Assembly: GCA_024583055.1 (NCBI GenBank)
Contig: CP102145.1
Span: 248,001 to 312,000 of the forward strand
DNA: 64,000 nucleotides
Reading direction: 5' to 3'
Source: Streptococcus suis
Lineage (GTDB): Bacteria > Bacillota > Bacilli > Lactobacillales > Streptococcaceae
Below the pieces are notes generated by a model. That model was not told the DNA's origin, searched no databases, and was given only the letters and a program-made list of their open reading frames with translations. Each line of letters begins with the position of its first letter. Within the stretch, counting starts at the first letter, position 1. Below, in pieces: positions 27,484-36,439 of this stretch. Position numbers and translations under genes: made by a program.

Positions 27484-28267
27484 GCTCTTTGCCATCCCCT
27501 ATGCTTTATGGGTTTTCCTCTTTGTACTGGCGCCTGTTGCCCTGATTGTCTTTAAGTCTTTCTTTGATATTCATGGCAACTTTACCCTAGCCAACTACCA
27601 AACCTACTTTAACTCGCCAAATAATACTTACTTGCGGATGAGTTTTAACTCCATTTTTTACGCAGGTTTGATTACCTTGGTTACTTTGCTGGTATCCTAT
27701 CCAACAGCCTATTTTTTGACCAAGCTCAAGCACAAGCAGCTCTGGCTCATGTTGATTATCCTGCCGACTTGGGTCAACCTCTTGCTAAAGGCCTATGCCT
27801 TTATCGGGATTTTTGGTCAATATGGCTCGGTCAATCAGTTCTTGGAATTTATTGGCCTGGGTGCCCAGCAAATTCTCTTTACAGATTTTTCATTTATCAC
27901 TGTTGCGGCCTATATTGAAATTCCTTTCATGATTTTGCCGATTTTCAATGCCTTGGATGATTTAGATCCTAATCTTATCAATGCTAGTCGAGATTTGGGG
28001 GCAACTCCTTGGCAGACCTTTACAAAAGTTATTTTTCCTCTGTCCATGAATGGTGTTCGTTCAGGTGTGCAGGCGGTCTTTATCCCAAGTTTGAGCTTGT
28101 TTATGTTGACCCGCCTTATCGGTGGTAACCGTGTGATTACGCTGGGTACAGCCATTGAGCAGCATTTCTTGACAACCCAGAACTGGGGCATGGGCTCCAC
28201 CATTGGTGTCGTCTTGATTCTTGCCATGCTGGCCATTATGTGGCTAACGAAAGAGAGGAAGAAATAA
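27467..28267 (+). CDS. potB: Spermidine/putrescine ABC transporter permease PotB
   Basis: 266 residues with six membrane segments and a binding-protein-dependent transport motif (EAA-like, [24 protein letters not shown]). Start taken as ATG 27467, after GAGGAGG; an earlier in-frame codon at 27446 adds seven unlikely residues. Overlaps potA by 17 bases and abuts potC. Confidence 0.94.
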   Translation: MKKTSKLFAIPYALWVFLFVLAPVALIVFKSFFDIHGNFTLANYQTYFNSPNNTYLRMSFNSIFYAGLITLVTLLVSYPTAYFLTKLKHKQLWLMLIILPTWVNLLLKAYAFIGIFGQYGSVNQFLEFIGLGAQQILFTDFSFITVAAYIEIPFMILPIFNALDDLDPNLINASRDLGATPWQTFTKVIFPLSMNGVRSGVQAVFIPSLSLFMLTRLIGGNRVITLGTAIEQHFLTTQNWGMGSTIGVVLILAMLAIMWLTKERKK

Positions 28268-29038
28268 ATGAAAAAATTTGCAAAGATTTATCTAACCATT
28301 GCCTTCCTTGTCTTGTATCTGCCAATTTTCTATTTGATTTTCTATGCCTTCAATGAAGGTGGAGATATGAATGGCTTTACTGGTTTTACGTTAGAGCATT
28401 TCTCAGCCATGCTGGGAGATAGTCGCCTGATGCTGATTTTGGCTCAAACCTTCTTTTTAGCCTTCCTCAGCTCGCTGATTGCGACAATTATCGGGACCTT
28501 CGGTGCCATTTATATCTACCAGTCCAAGCAGAAGTTTCAGAATGCCCTTTTATCGGTCAACAATATCCTCATGGTAGCACCAGACGTTATGATTGGTGCG
28601 AGTTTCTTGATTCTCTTTACCATGATTGGTTTCCAGCTGGGCTTTGTCTCTGTCTTACTCAGCCACATTGCCTTTTCGATTCCGATTGTGGTCCTCATGG
28701 TCTTGCCACGACTCAAAGAAATGAATGCTGATATGATTTCCGCAGCCTATGACTTGGGGGCAACGCAACCACAAATGCTCCGAGAAATCATGTTGCCTTA
28801 TTTGACTCCAGCTATTATTGCAGGCTACTTCATGGCCTTTACTTACTCGCTGGATGATTTTGCCGTGACCTTCTTTGTCACAGGAAATGGCTACTCAAAC
28901 CTGTCTGTTGAGATTTACTCACGGGCTCGTCAGGGGATTTCTTTGGAAATCAATGCCCTGTCCACCCTGGTCTTCCTCTTCAGTATTGTGCTTGTCGTAG
29001 GTTATTACTTTATTTCGCGTGAGAAGGAGGCAAACTAA
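28268..29038 (+). CDS. potC: Spermidine/putrescine ABC transporter permease PotC
   Basis: 256 residues with six membrane segments and the EAA-type motif ISAAYDLGATQPQMLREIMLP. Starts at the base after the potB stop; its TAA overlaps the potD ATG by one base (TAATG), so expression is coupled through the operon. Confidence 0.94.
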   Translation: MKKFAKIYLTIAFLVLYLPIFYLIFYAFNEGGDMNGFTGFTLEHFSAMLGDSRLMLILAQTFFLAFLSSLIATIIGTFGAIYIYQSKQKFQNALLSVNNILMVAPDVMIGASFLILFTMIGFQLGFVSVLLSHIAFSIPIVVLMVLPRLKEMNADMISAAYDLGATQPQMLREIMLPYLTPAIIAGYFMAFTYSLDDFAVTFFVTGNGYSNLSVEIYSRARQGISLEINALSTLVFLFSIVLVVGYYFISREKEAN

Positions 29039-30108
29039 TGAAACGATTGACATCATTTTTTGTTGGTATTCTTGCTATCATTCTCGTACTTTGGGGAATT
29101 TCTAGCAAACTAGAGGATGATTCTACCCAAGGAACCACTGATAAATTGGTCATCTATAACTGGGGTGATTATATCGACCCAGAATTGTTGGACGAATTTA
29201 CCGCCGAAACCGGTATCCAGGTTGATTACCAGACCTTTGATTCCAACGAGTCCATGTACACAAAGATTCAGCAGGGTGGGACAACCTATGACTTGGCTGT
29301 GCCGTCTGAGTACATGATTTCTAAGATGGCTGAAGAAGATATGCTGATCAAGTTGGATAAGTCGAAAATTGAGGGATTAGAAAATATCGACCCGCAATTT
29401 ATGGGGCTCAGCTTTGATGAGAACAATGATTACTCCATTCCTTATTTCTGGGGAACCCTGGGAATTGTTTACAATGAAACCATGGTTGACAATCCGCCAC
29501 AGGAATGGGAGGATTTGTGGTCTGAGGAATATCGTGACAATATCATGCTGATTGACGGTGTCCGTGAGGTCATGGGCTTTGGTTTACAATCTCTCGGCTA
29601 CAGTCTCAATTCGCAGGATAAGGCTGAAATTGCCCAAGCTGCGGAACATCTCTATAACTTGACTCCGAATGTCAAAGCTATTGTTGCTGATGAAATCAAG
29701 GGTTACATGATTCAGGATGCGGCGGCTATTGCTGTCAGTTTCTCAGGTGAGGCCAGTGAAATGCTGGATGGCAATGAAAACCTGAACTATGTCGTACCGT
29801 CAAAAGGTTCTAACCTCTGGTTTGATAATATGGTTATTCCAAAGACAGCCAAGAACATCGACGGGGCCCATGCCTTTATGAGCTTCATGCTTCGTCCTGA
29901 AAATGCCCTTCGCAATGCGGAATATGTTGGCTACTCAACGCCGATTCCTGCAGCCAAGGCTATGTTGGATGAAGAAACTCAAAATGACGAAGCTTTCTAT
30001 CCTTCCGAGGAAACCATGAAAGAGATGGAAGTCTATGACAACCTGGGCAAGGAAATGCTCGGTCTCTATAATGACCTCTTCCTACAATTTAAAATGTATC
30101 GGAAGTAG
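29038..30108 (+). CDS. potD: Spermidine/putrescine-binding protein PotD
   Basis: 356 residues. An N-terminal hydrophobic segment (about 5-22) acts as signal or anchor; there is no lipobox Cys, so it appears to be retained by the segment itself, as I recall for pneumococcal PotD. The body LVIYNWGDYIDPELLDEF, then SIPYFWGTLGIVYNE, and ASNLWFDNMV-type motif are typical of polyamine-binding proteins. Last gene of the operon; a 54-bp palindrome downstream is well placed as terminator. Confidence 0.94.
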   Translation: MKRLTSFFVGILAIILVLWGISSKLEDDSTQGTTDKLVIYNWGDYIDPELLDEFTAETGIQVDYQTFDSNESMYTKIQQGGTTYDLAVPSEYMISKMAEEDMLIKLDKSKIEGLENIDPQFMGLSFDENNDYSIPYFWGTLGIVYNETMVDNPPQEWEDLWSEEYRDNIMLIDGVREVMGFGLQSLGYSLNSQDKAEIAQAAEHLYNLTPNVKAIVADEIKGYMIQDAAAIAVSFSGEASEMLDGNENLNYVVPSKGSNLWFDNMVIPKTAKNIDGAHAFMSFMLRPENALRNAEYVGYSTPIPAAKAMLDEETQNDEAFYPSEETMKEMEVYDNLGKEMLGLYNDLFLQFKMYRK

Positions 30109-30137
30109 AGGATAAGACTGAAGACTTACTACTGGAT

Positions 30138-30191
30138 TGAACCGCACCCCAAAAGTTAGAGAGAAAAATCTAACTTTTGGGGTGCGGTTCA
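30138..30191. repeat. Solo IS-end palindrome (MITE-like), also potD terminator
   Basis: Two perfect 23-base inverted arms (30138-30160 and 30169-30191) around GAGAAAAA. The outer part of the arm, TGAACCGCACCCCAAAAGTT, differs by one base from the left end of the IS3-family element at 20520. It thus looks like two IS ends joined with almost nothing between them. The hairpin lies right after potD. Confidence 0.75.
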
Positions 30192-30194
30192 TAT

Positions 30195-30584
30195 CTACCA
30201 TTCTGTTTCTAGTTTTCGTTTTCCTTTCTAAGGGAGGTCTTCCTTCTTGAAAACACTACGGTCAGCCAGTCGATAGAGAGTTCTCATAGAACAAGAAATC
30301 CTATCTGGATAAGTTCCTTTAATGACATCAAGGCTCTAGCTTTGATCTAAATGAGTTTGAATAAAGTCTTTTTCTGCTTGCGAAAGACTTGTTTTTCTCC
30401 GACCACAGCGTTTCTTATTGGCTTTATAGTGTTCATAATAGTCGTAGGTAGAATGTCCATCTTTGAGAAACTTGATAATATGATAGACGGTCTGCTTTGA
30501 TCTTCCAAGAGCTACCATGATGTCTGTAACTTTTATACCTTCTTTGTAGTAAGCCTCTATCATTACGAGTTCGATATAGTTCAT
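30195..30584 (-). pseudogene. IS30-family transposase remnant
   Basis: Read leftward from 30584, an 82-residue N-terminal piece has a helix-turn-helix region (IKVTDIMVALGRSKQTVYHIIKFL) and GRRKTSLSQAEKDFI. The same frame continues past a TAG with SLDVIKGTYPDRISCSMRTLYRLADRS, typical of IS30 transposases, then another TAG. The catalytic half is absent; the palindrome at 30138-30191 marks the break. Confidence 0.8.
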
Positions 30585-30723
30585 TTATGTTAGTTTCTTT
30601 CAGACAAATGTGGTAGTTTATCTGAGCCTAACATAGATGGCTTTTTCTGTCTAGCTTAATTTGACAATTTAGGTTTATAAATAATTGAAGACTGTGGTAG
30701 AATGAAGTGATGAATAAGTTATA

Positions 30724-31870
30724 CTTAACAAAAATCAAAAATAGCGGCTTTATGGTATTATGATAAACAAACTCACCCCCACTCAAGTTCACGAATTAAA
30801 ACAAGCCCTCAAAGACAAGACAAATGCTCCACATCACAGAAAAATTCAGGCTCTCATTCTTTACTCAGAAAACCAGAACCAACAGCTAGCGCAAAATCAG
30901 TGGGCTTTGTCCATCAAACAGTTTGAAACCTCTTGAATCGCTATCTTGACGGAGGCTTACAGGCACTCCTTACTGACAATCGTGGCGGACGTCGTCGTGC
31001 CTACATGATACAAGAAGAGGAAGAACAATTCCTGAATGAGCAACTTTCTTCTGCTCTTAAGGGAGAATTGGTGATGATTAATTCTCTTTTGGCAGCCTAT
31101 CAGGCAAAAGTTGGTCGAAAAACGACTCGAGAAGGATTATACGCTCTCTTAAAAAGCCATGGTTGGGTCAAAGAATCAAGAGATTCTTTGAGGTGGGAGC
31201 TAAAGCTTACGCAGTAAGCAACAAAAGTCAGCCCACGCCCCCAACATCCTAAAAAATCAGACGCGGAAGCTATTTTAGCGTCTAAAAATAAAATCTTTGT
31301 GCGAGGAGAGGTTGAGTAAGCGCTTTATTAATGGGAAATCGTATCAAAAAATCCGCCTTATGTATCAGGATGAGGCGGGTTTTGGTCCTATTAGTAAACT
31401 AGGAAAATCTTGGGCTCCAAAAGGGTATAGACCTAGTGTCGCAAGTCACCATATCCGTGAATATCGCTATTGTTATAGTGCTGTGGACGCCCACTCAGGA
31501 GAATCATTTTTTATCATAACAGGTGGTTGTAATAGTGATTGGATGAATGAATTTCTAGACCAATTGTCAGAAGATTATCCAGATGACTACATTATTCTAG
31601 TCATGGACAATGCCATCTGGTATAAATCTCAGACATTGAATATCCCTGAGAATATAGAATTTACCTTTATTCCACCTTACACACCAGAGATGAACCCTAT
31701 TGAGCAAGTCTGGGCCGAAATCCGCAAACGTGGTTTCAAGAATAAGATATTTAGAAGCTTGAATGAGATTATTGATAAACTTCAAGAGGTTATTCAAAAC
31801 CTATCTCCTTCTCAACTCAAATCAATTGTACGTAGAGATTGGAGCTTGGCTATTTTTGATTTTAGTTGAG
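30724..31870 (+). mobile_element. IS630-type element, defective
   Basis: 1147 bp flanked by TA on each side (30722-30723 and 31871-31872), the classic IS630/Tc1 target. The ends are inverted repeats: CTTAACAAAAATCAAAAATA at the left against, reverse complemented, CTCAACTAAAATCAAAAATA at the right. The transposase gene inside is broken. Confidence 0.85.
30760..31869 (+). pseudogene. IS630-family transposase, frameshifted
   Basis: Three pieces. ATG 30760 encodes the N-terminal helix-turn-helix part (MINKLTPTQVHELKQALKDK). Near 30900 the frame shifts and meets a TGA, then NRYLDGGLQALLTDNRGGRR continues from about 30933. A second shift near 31200 precedes the DDE domain (31297-31869) with YQDEAGFGP, VMDNAIWY and PEMNPIEQVWAEIR, which still shows all three acidic residues. 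Cannot make a full-length enzyme. Confidence 0.85.
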
Positions 31871-32157
31871 TATTAGTTAAAAACGACTGATATGAAACGT
31901 TTTCAGGATATTTTCAATAAGCATAATTAGTAATAATTTCATCATTTTTATGATAAAATGGATTGATGTATCAAAGGATTCTATCTGGAAAATAATTACT
32001 ATACAGCTCGGAATACAAATGTATAAAATTACAAAAATATATTTTTCATTGGTAATTTTAAGAGAAGTAGTTTTTTCGTTGGATAATTAAGTTTATTCAG
32101 TATTTACTAAAAATCTCTTTTGACAATCCATATCATAATCAGAAAGAAGGGAATAAT

Positions 32158-33504
32158 ATGGAATATAGAAGATTATTTCACATCTTCTATCTTGCAATTA
32201 GCGCAATCATTTTCTCGATTAGTTTTGCCATTGTTTGTGACAAGTCCTTGTCTACACTGGAATATGCTTATATCGGGGGTATTCAGGCTCTGGTAGCTTT
32301 GATGGCTGGTAATCATCACTTTTACAACAAGTCTTATAAAACGCTGACCTATGTAACCTCTTCAGTTCAGCTGATTGTCTTTGTTATTCTGACAATCTTA
32401 GCAGCCTTTCACCTGATAAGGTATCCAGATTGGCCTACTTTATTACTAGCTCTATTATTGGCCACAAGCTGTACTCATATATATAATTATCTGGCCTTAT
32501 ATGTTTATCGGAAAATTTTTGGTGGTAAACGATTATGTGTTATTGGACATGAGGATGAAGTAGTCAAATCAGTAGTAAATTTGATGAAGTTTGAAAATAT
32601 GATTTTTACTGTCACTCATGCCTTTACGACAGATTTTGCTACAAATGTCAGCAACTATCTCGATGATATTGATGCAGTTTATTTTGCTGGTGAGGTCGGA
32701 AGAGATCGAGAAGTAATTTACACTATGCTGATAAGGGAGAATAAGGGGATTTACAATGCTGTATATTTCCGTTCTGGTCTGGAAATTCAGTCTTCCATCT
32801 ATCAATTCGGCGATGATATTTTCATAGGGTTTAAGACTTTTCAGCTTACAAAAGTGGAATGTTTTTTCAAGAGAATGTTTGATATTCTTATTTCATTAGT
32901 CTTATTTATGCTGACATGGCCTATCATGCTTTTAGTCGCTCTAGCAATCAAGCTGGATTCAAAAGGCCCGGTCTTCTATACCCAGCAGCGTGTCACAATG
33001 AATGGCAGACTGTTTCAAGTTTTAAAATTCCGTTCTATGGTCAATAATGCTGAAGGTAAGTCTGGACCAGTCCTTGCTACATCTAATGATAGTCGGGTAA
33101 CACGCTTGGGCCAATTTTTAAGAGCGACTCGCCTGGATGAATTGCCACAATTGTTTAATATTTTAAGGGGGGATATGTCTATCGTTGGTCCGAGACCCGA
33201 GCGTCCTCACTTTGTCGAACAATATGAAAAACAGAATCCCTATTATCATCTTCGACATAGAGTAAGAGCTGGCTTGACAGGCTATGCTCAGATTTACGGG
33301 ACCTATAATTCAGATTTCAATAGTAAATTAAAGTATGATTTATTGTACATTCAACGCTATTCTTTCTATTTTGATTTCAAACTGGTATTGCATACATTGA
33401 ATATCTTATTGGATAAGTTAAGTGCGCAGGGTGTAGATAAAAATACTGACAAAAAAATCACGAGCTTGAAGCAATTGGAAGCTTATTCGATCGTTGTCAA
33501 ATAG
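32158..33504 (+). CDS. Initial sugar transferase of polysaccharide synthesis (WcaJ/CpsE-like)
   Basis: 448 residues. Five membrane segments and a Rossmann-like middle (FGGKRLCVIGHEDE) precede the C-terminal bacterial sugar transferase domain: KRMFDILISLVLF, KSGPVLATSNDSRVTRLGQF, LRATRLDELPQLFN and GDMSIVGPRPERP. The family moves a sugar-phosphate onto undecaprenyl phosphate to start repeat units. AAAGAAGGGAA precedes ATG 32158. First gene of the cluster that follows the IS debris. Donor sugar cannot be told. Confidence 0.88.
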   Translation: MEYRRLFHIFYLAISAIIFSISFAIVCDKSLSTLEYAYIGGIQALVALMAGNHHFYNKSYKTLTYVTSSVQLIVFVILTILAAFHLIRYPDWPTLLLALLLATSCTHIYNYLALYVYRKIFGGKRLCVIGHEDEVVKSVVNLMKFENMIFTVTHAFTTDFATNVSNYLDDIDAVYFAGEVGRDREVIYTMLIRENKGIYNAVYFRSGLEIQSSIYQFGDDIFIGFKTFQLTKVECFFKRMFDILISLVLFMLTWPIMLLVALAIKLDSKGPVFYTQQRVTMNGRLFQVLKFRSMVNNAEGKSGPVLATSNDSRVTRLGQFLRATRLDELPQLFNILRGDMSIVGPRPERPHFVEQYEKQNPYYHLRHRVRAGLTGYAQIYGTYNSDFNSKLKYDLLYIQRYSFYFDFKLVLHTLNILLDKLSAQGVDKNTDKKITSLKQLEAYSIVVK

Positions 33505-33592
33505 AAAGCAGTCCTAGAAATACATCATTTAGAAACTTTCTGATATAATGTTGTTTGGAAAAAATCTCACCGTATGAAAGGTAAACAAGTTA

Positions 33593-34366
33593 ATGAATAA
33601 ACAGATAGATGATTTCATAGATATTTTTGAGTTGATAGCACTTTTTAAGAAAAATATCGTGATCATTGCCATTTGTTCTCTCATTGGGGGAGCATTTATG
33701 GGATTATATGCTAGTTTGGCTGTTACTCCCCAGTATGCATCTAGCGCTCAGTTGCTGGTTACTCCCCAGTATGCATCTAGCGCTCAGTTGCTGGTTGCTC
33801 AGGATCCTATTGATGTTGGCAATCAGAATGCTTATGTCAGTGCGGCTGACTCAATCCGAATAAACCTTGAAATGATTCCGACCTATCGAGATATTCTTTT
33901 TGGTGTGCCTGTCTTGGGCAAGGTTGCAGATTCATTTGGTGGTAAATACCCGGATTATTACTTGAAAGAGCGCTTGACCTTCACTCAGACAAAAGATTCT
34001 CAAGCCTTTGTAGTCAATTTGCGTATGGATGATGCTCAGGAAGCCCAGGCTGTACTTGAGGAAATTACAACGGTCTTTAGTGACACCTTGCAAGATATTT
34101 ACAGTGAAGGATTTGGTAAGGTGGTCGTCCTCTCACCTGCTTCATACAATGCCAATAAAGTTTCACCTAGTATTATCAAAAATGTCGTGACGGGTATTCT
34201 GGCAGGAATCTTCCTATCATTTGGCTTCATCATTTCTAGAAATCTATTTGATCGAACAGTGAAGAATGATGCCTACCTTCAGGCGCAGAACTTAACATTA
34301 CTGACGGAATTACATGATATGACTGCTAGTGAAATCAGTAATGCCCATTATAAATTAAATAAATAG
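33593..34366 (+). CDS. Wzz-type polysaccharide co-polymerase (CpsC/Wzd-like)
   Basis: 257 residues. A Wzz domain with a first membrane helix (about 20-42), an extracellular part and a second helix near residue 200; the cytoplasmic tail is short. In Gram-positives this protein activates the partner tyrosine kinase, which follows 12 bases downstream, and sets chain length. Residues 44-67 are a perfect tandem duplication of the 12-residue unit that begins VTPQYASSAQ, from 36-bp DNA repeats. TATAAT at about 33542 may be its own -10. Confidence 0.88.
   Translation: MNKQIDDFIDIFELIALFKKNIVIIAICSLIGGAFMGLYASLAVTPQYASSAQLLVTPQYASSAQLLVAQDPIDVGNQNAYVSAADSIRINLEMIPTYRDILFGVPVLGKVADSFGGKYPDYYLKERLTFTQTKDSQAFVVNLRMDDAQEAQAVLEEITTVFSDTLQDIYSEGFGKVVVLSPASYNANKVSPSIIKNVVTGILAGIFLSFGFIISRNLFDRTVKNDAYLQAQNLTLLTELHDMTASEISNAHYKLNK
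33722..33793 (+). repeat. Perfect 36-bp tandem repeat within the Wzz-type gene
   Basis: Two identical 36-base copies, 33722-33757 and 33758-33793, each starting GTTACTCCCCAGTATGCATC. The length is a multiple of three, so the frame is kept and 12 residues are duplicated just after the first membrane helix. Complete identity means a recent event. Confidence 0.95.
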
Positions 34367-34383
34367 CATCTTAGAAAGTGAGT

Positions 34384-35127
34384 ATGCTGATGTTTTTTGG
34401 AAGAAAAAAAAGACAAAGAGAACTAAATAAACAACAATTACAAGGTTCGCCCCTCTATTCGGCGACCCAACCAACCAGCTTAAACGCTGAACAAATCCGT
34501 GTTCTGCGGACCAACCTACAATATGCCCAGTTGAATGGTAAGATTACTTCCATCGGGGTGACTTCTTCGATACCGGGTGAAGGAAAATCAACTGTATCAG
34601 CCAATCTAGCTCATAGCTTGGCGGCTGCTGGTAAGAAAGTGTTGGTTGTGGATGCAGATTTGCGAAAGCCAACCGTTCACCGGACCTTTAAATTGTCCAA
34701 TTTACGTGGATTGACTGACTTAGTGATTGACACAAAACAATCATTTGCAGATTTGTTAGACTATCCTGAAGATTTGGGAGTCTATGTCTTAACTTCGGGG
34801 GCTATCCCACCAAATCCAGCGGAATTATTGTTATCTAATAATTTAACAAGTCTGATGGAAGAATTAGAACATTCTTTTGATTTTGTTATCTATGATTTGC
34901 CTCCTGTCAACAGTGTGACGGATGCTCAGATTATGGCTCGAAAGGTCGATGGCATGATATTGGTGGTACGTCAAGGATATGTTCAGAAAAATGAATTGGA
35001 AAAAAGCTTGCGCTTGCTAAACAATGTCGATGCACAATTGCTTGGCTATGTCATGAACGATGTTCCTAAAGAAAACAAAGATTCCTACCAGTATTACTAT
35101 GGACGGGAACAAAGTTATCAGGATTAA
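34384..35127 (+). CDS. Bacterial tyrosine kinase (CpsD/Wze-like)
   Basis: About 247 residues. P-loop SSIPGEGKSTVSANLA (Walker A), VLVVDADLRKP (Walker A'), and FVIYDLPPV (Walker B) define a BY-kinase. The C-terminus has a tyrosine cluster (SYQYYYGREQSYQD) for autophosphorylation. It would act with the preceding Wzz-type protein. GTG 34378, ATG 34384 and ATG 34390 are all possible starts. No CpsB/Wzh phosphatase gene is found near it. Confidence 0.9.
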   Translation: MLMFFGRKKRQRELNKQQLQGSPLYSATQPTSLNAEQIRVLRTNLQYAQLNGKITSIGVTSSIPGEGKSTVSANLAHSLAAAGKKVLVVDADLRKPTVHRTFKLSNLRGLTDLVIDTKQSFADLLDYPEDLGVYVLTSGAIPPNPAELLLSNNLTSLMEELEHSFDFVIYDLPPVNSVTDAQIMARKVDGMILVVRQGYVQKNELEKSLRLLNNVDAQLLGYVMNDVPKENKDSYQYYYGREQSYQD

Positions 35128-35137
35128 AAAAATAGAT

Positions 35138-35177
35138 TGTACAAAAGAGTTGAGAATTGGCTCAACTCTTTTGTACA
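35138..35177. terminator. Bidirectional terminator
   Basis: Perfect 17-bp stem, TGTACAAAAGAGTTGAG (35138-35154) with its complement (35161-35177), loop AATTGG, between convergent genes. Confidence 0.88.
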
Positions 35178-35185
35178 TCAGCAGG

Positions 35186-36130
35186 CTATCTAAATAGTAA
35201 CAAGGAAATCATTCGTCCCAGATAATAATTTGCTGGGAGTAAATAGACTTTGAGATAATAGCGGTGCCAGCTATATTCCCTTTTATAAAATGTTGGAATA
35301 AATGGGTTTTGTTTGAAGTTTAGTTTTGCAAGCTCTGTCACAGCATCCTGATAGGCTGATTGGTCACCGATTTTGACTGCATTAGCGACCATTTGAAGTA
35401 AATCTTCAATCATTTTGAAGGTGAAATAATCTGCATAGTCTGGATTGCGTTGGCCCATAATGCGGCTATTTTCCATAGACTTGCGGTTGTTATCAGGATT
35501 AGGAGTGGTACTGAGGGAGCCTTGACGCGAACGGTAAATATACAGTTTTTCGGGAACCGTTGTGATAGTGTTAGCAGCAATCATCAACTCGAAATAGATA
35601 CCTTCACCCATACCCGATAGAAAACGAAAGTTCGTTTGGTCAATCAGTGTTCGAGCGACCATGCGAGCCGTGGGTTGTGTATTGTGATAGATGTCTTGCA
35701 GCCTTGCTTTCCCATAGATTGGCTTGTGCCAAACAGTTTTTTCGCGTCCATCAGATGAGAGAGTACCTGTGTCGCACAATACTAAATCAGCCTGATCTTT
35801 CTTGGCTTGCTGATAGAGTTTTTCAAACATATCTACCTTGACCAAGTCGTCTGAATCGACAAAGGCAACGAATTCGCCACTAGAAATATCTATGCCTTTA
35901 TTGCGAGCATCGCCGACCCCCACATTTTCAGGCAGGTCAATCACAGTAACACGACTATCTTCTTGTTGATACGTTTTTAAAATCTCTAAAGAACGGTCTG
36001 TTGAACAATCATTGACCAAAATCAGTTCAATATCCTTCAAACTTTGTTGGAGAATGGATTGGATACATTCCGCGATATATTGTTCCGTATTGTAAACGGG
36101 TACGATAATAGAAACTTTAGGCGCTACCAT
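35186..36130 (-). CDS. Family 2 glycosyltransferase
   Basis: 314 residues, GT-A fold. VSIIVPVYNTEQYIAECIQSIL opens the domain, LVNDCSTDRS binds the nucleotide, and FVDSDDLV contains the DxD metal site. It probably adds a sugar to the lipid-linked repeat unit; donor and acceptor are unknown. Transcribed against the neighbouring genes. Its C-terminal third is similar to the fragment at 39240-39677. Confidence 0.85.
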   Translation of the reverse strand: MVAPKVSIIVPVYNTEQYIAECIQSILQQSLKDIELILVNDCSTDRSLEILKTYQQEDSRVTVIDLPENVGVGDARNKGIDISSGEFVAFVDSDDLVKVDMFEKLYQQAKKDQADLVLCDTGTLSSDGREKTVWHKPIYGKARLQDIYHNTQPTARMVARTLIDQTNFRFLSGMGEGIYFELMIAANTITTVPEKLYIYRSRQGSLSTTPNPDNNRKSMENSRIMGQRNPDYADYFTFKMIEDLLQMVANAVKIGDQSAYQDAVTELAKLNFKQNPFIPTFYKREYSWHRYYLKVYLLPANYYLGRMISLLLFR

Positions 36131-36304
36131 ATTTTACCTATTCCTTTCTGTCCTGCTACTATTATAGCACAGAGAAGTCTTTTATCCTTGGTTGGGCACT
36201 TTTAAAGTGGGGAATTTGGGTTCGAGAATATCTATTATTTCTATTTTTGAAATCGAGGTGTTATAATATGGTGTTAGTAAATATTATCAGACGAAGGAAG
36301 AGAA

Positions 36305-36439
36305 ATGATTAGAGAAGTAGGAGTACATAAATTGTACGAACGCCGGAAAGAACAGGATATGGGAGGGCCACAATCGATGTTTCTACAACAATCTTGTAGG
36401 GAAAAACTTGTGTTATGGGTAAACAGGTATGGAGAATAA
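36305..36439 (+). CDS. Possible 44-residue small protein upstream of the polymerase gene
   Basis: ATG 36305, preceded by CGAAGGAAGAGAA, opens a 44-codon frame (MIREVGVHKLYERRKEQ..., ends NRYGE) that overlaps the polymerase start by 11 bases in another frame. A TATAAT at 36262-36267 fits a transcript start just upstream. It resembles nothing I know. It may be a leader peptide coupling translation of the membrane protein, or chance. Confidence 0.4.
   Translation: MIREVGVHKLYERRKEQDMGGPQSMFLQQSCREKLVLWVNRYGE

Noticed and set aside
33722..33793. Two direct 36-bp repeats as a possible CRISPR array
   Set aside because: Copies are adjacent with no spacer, inside a coding frame, and no cas genes are present in the window.
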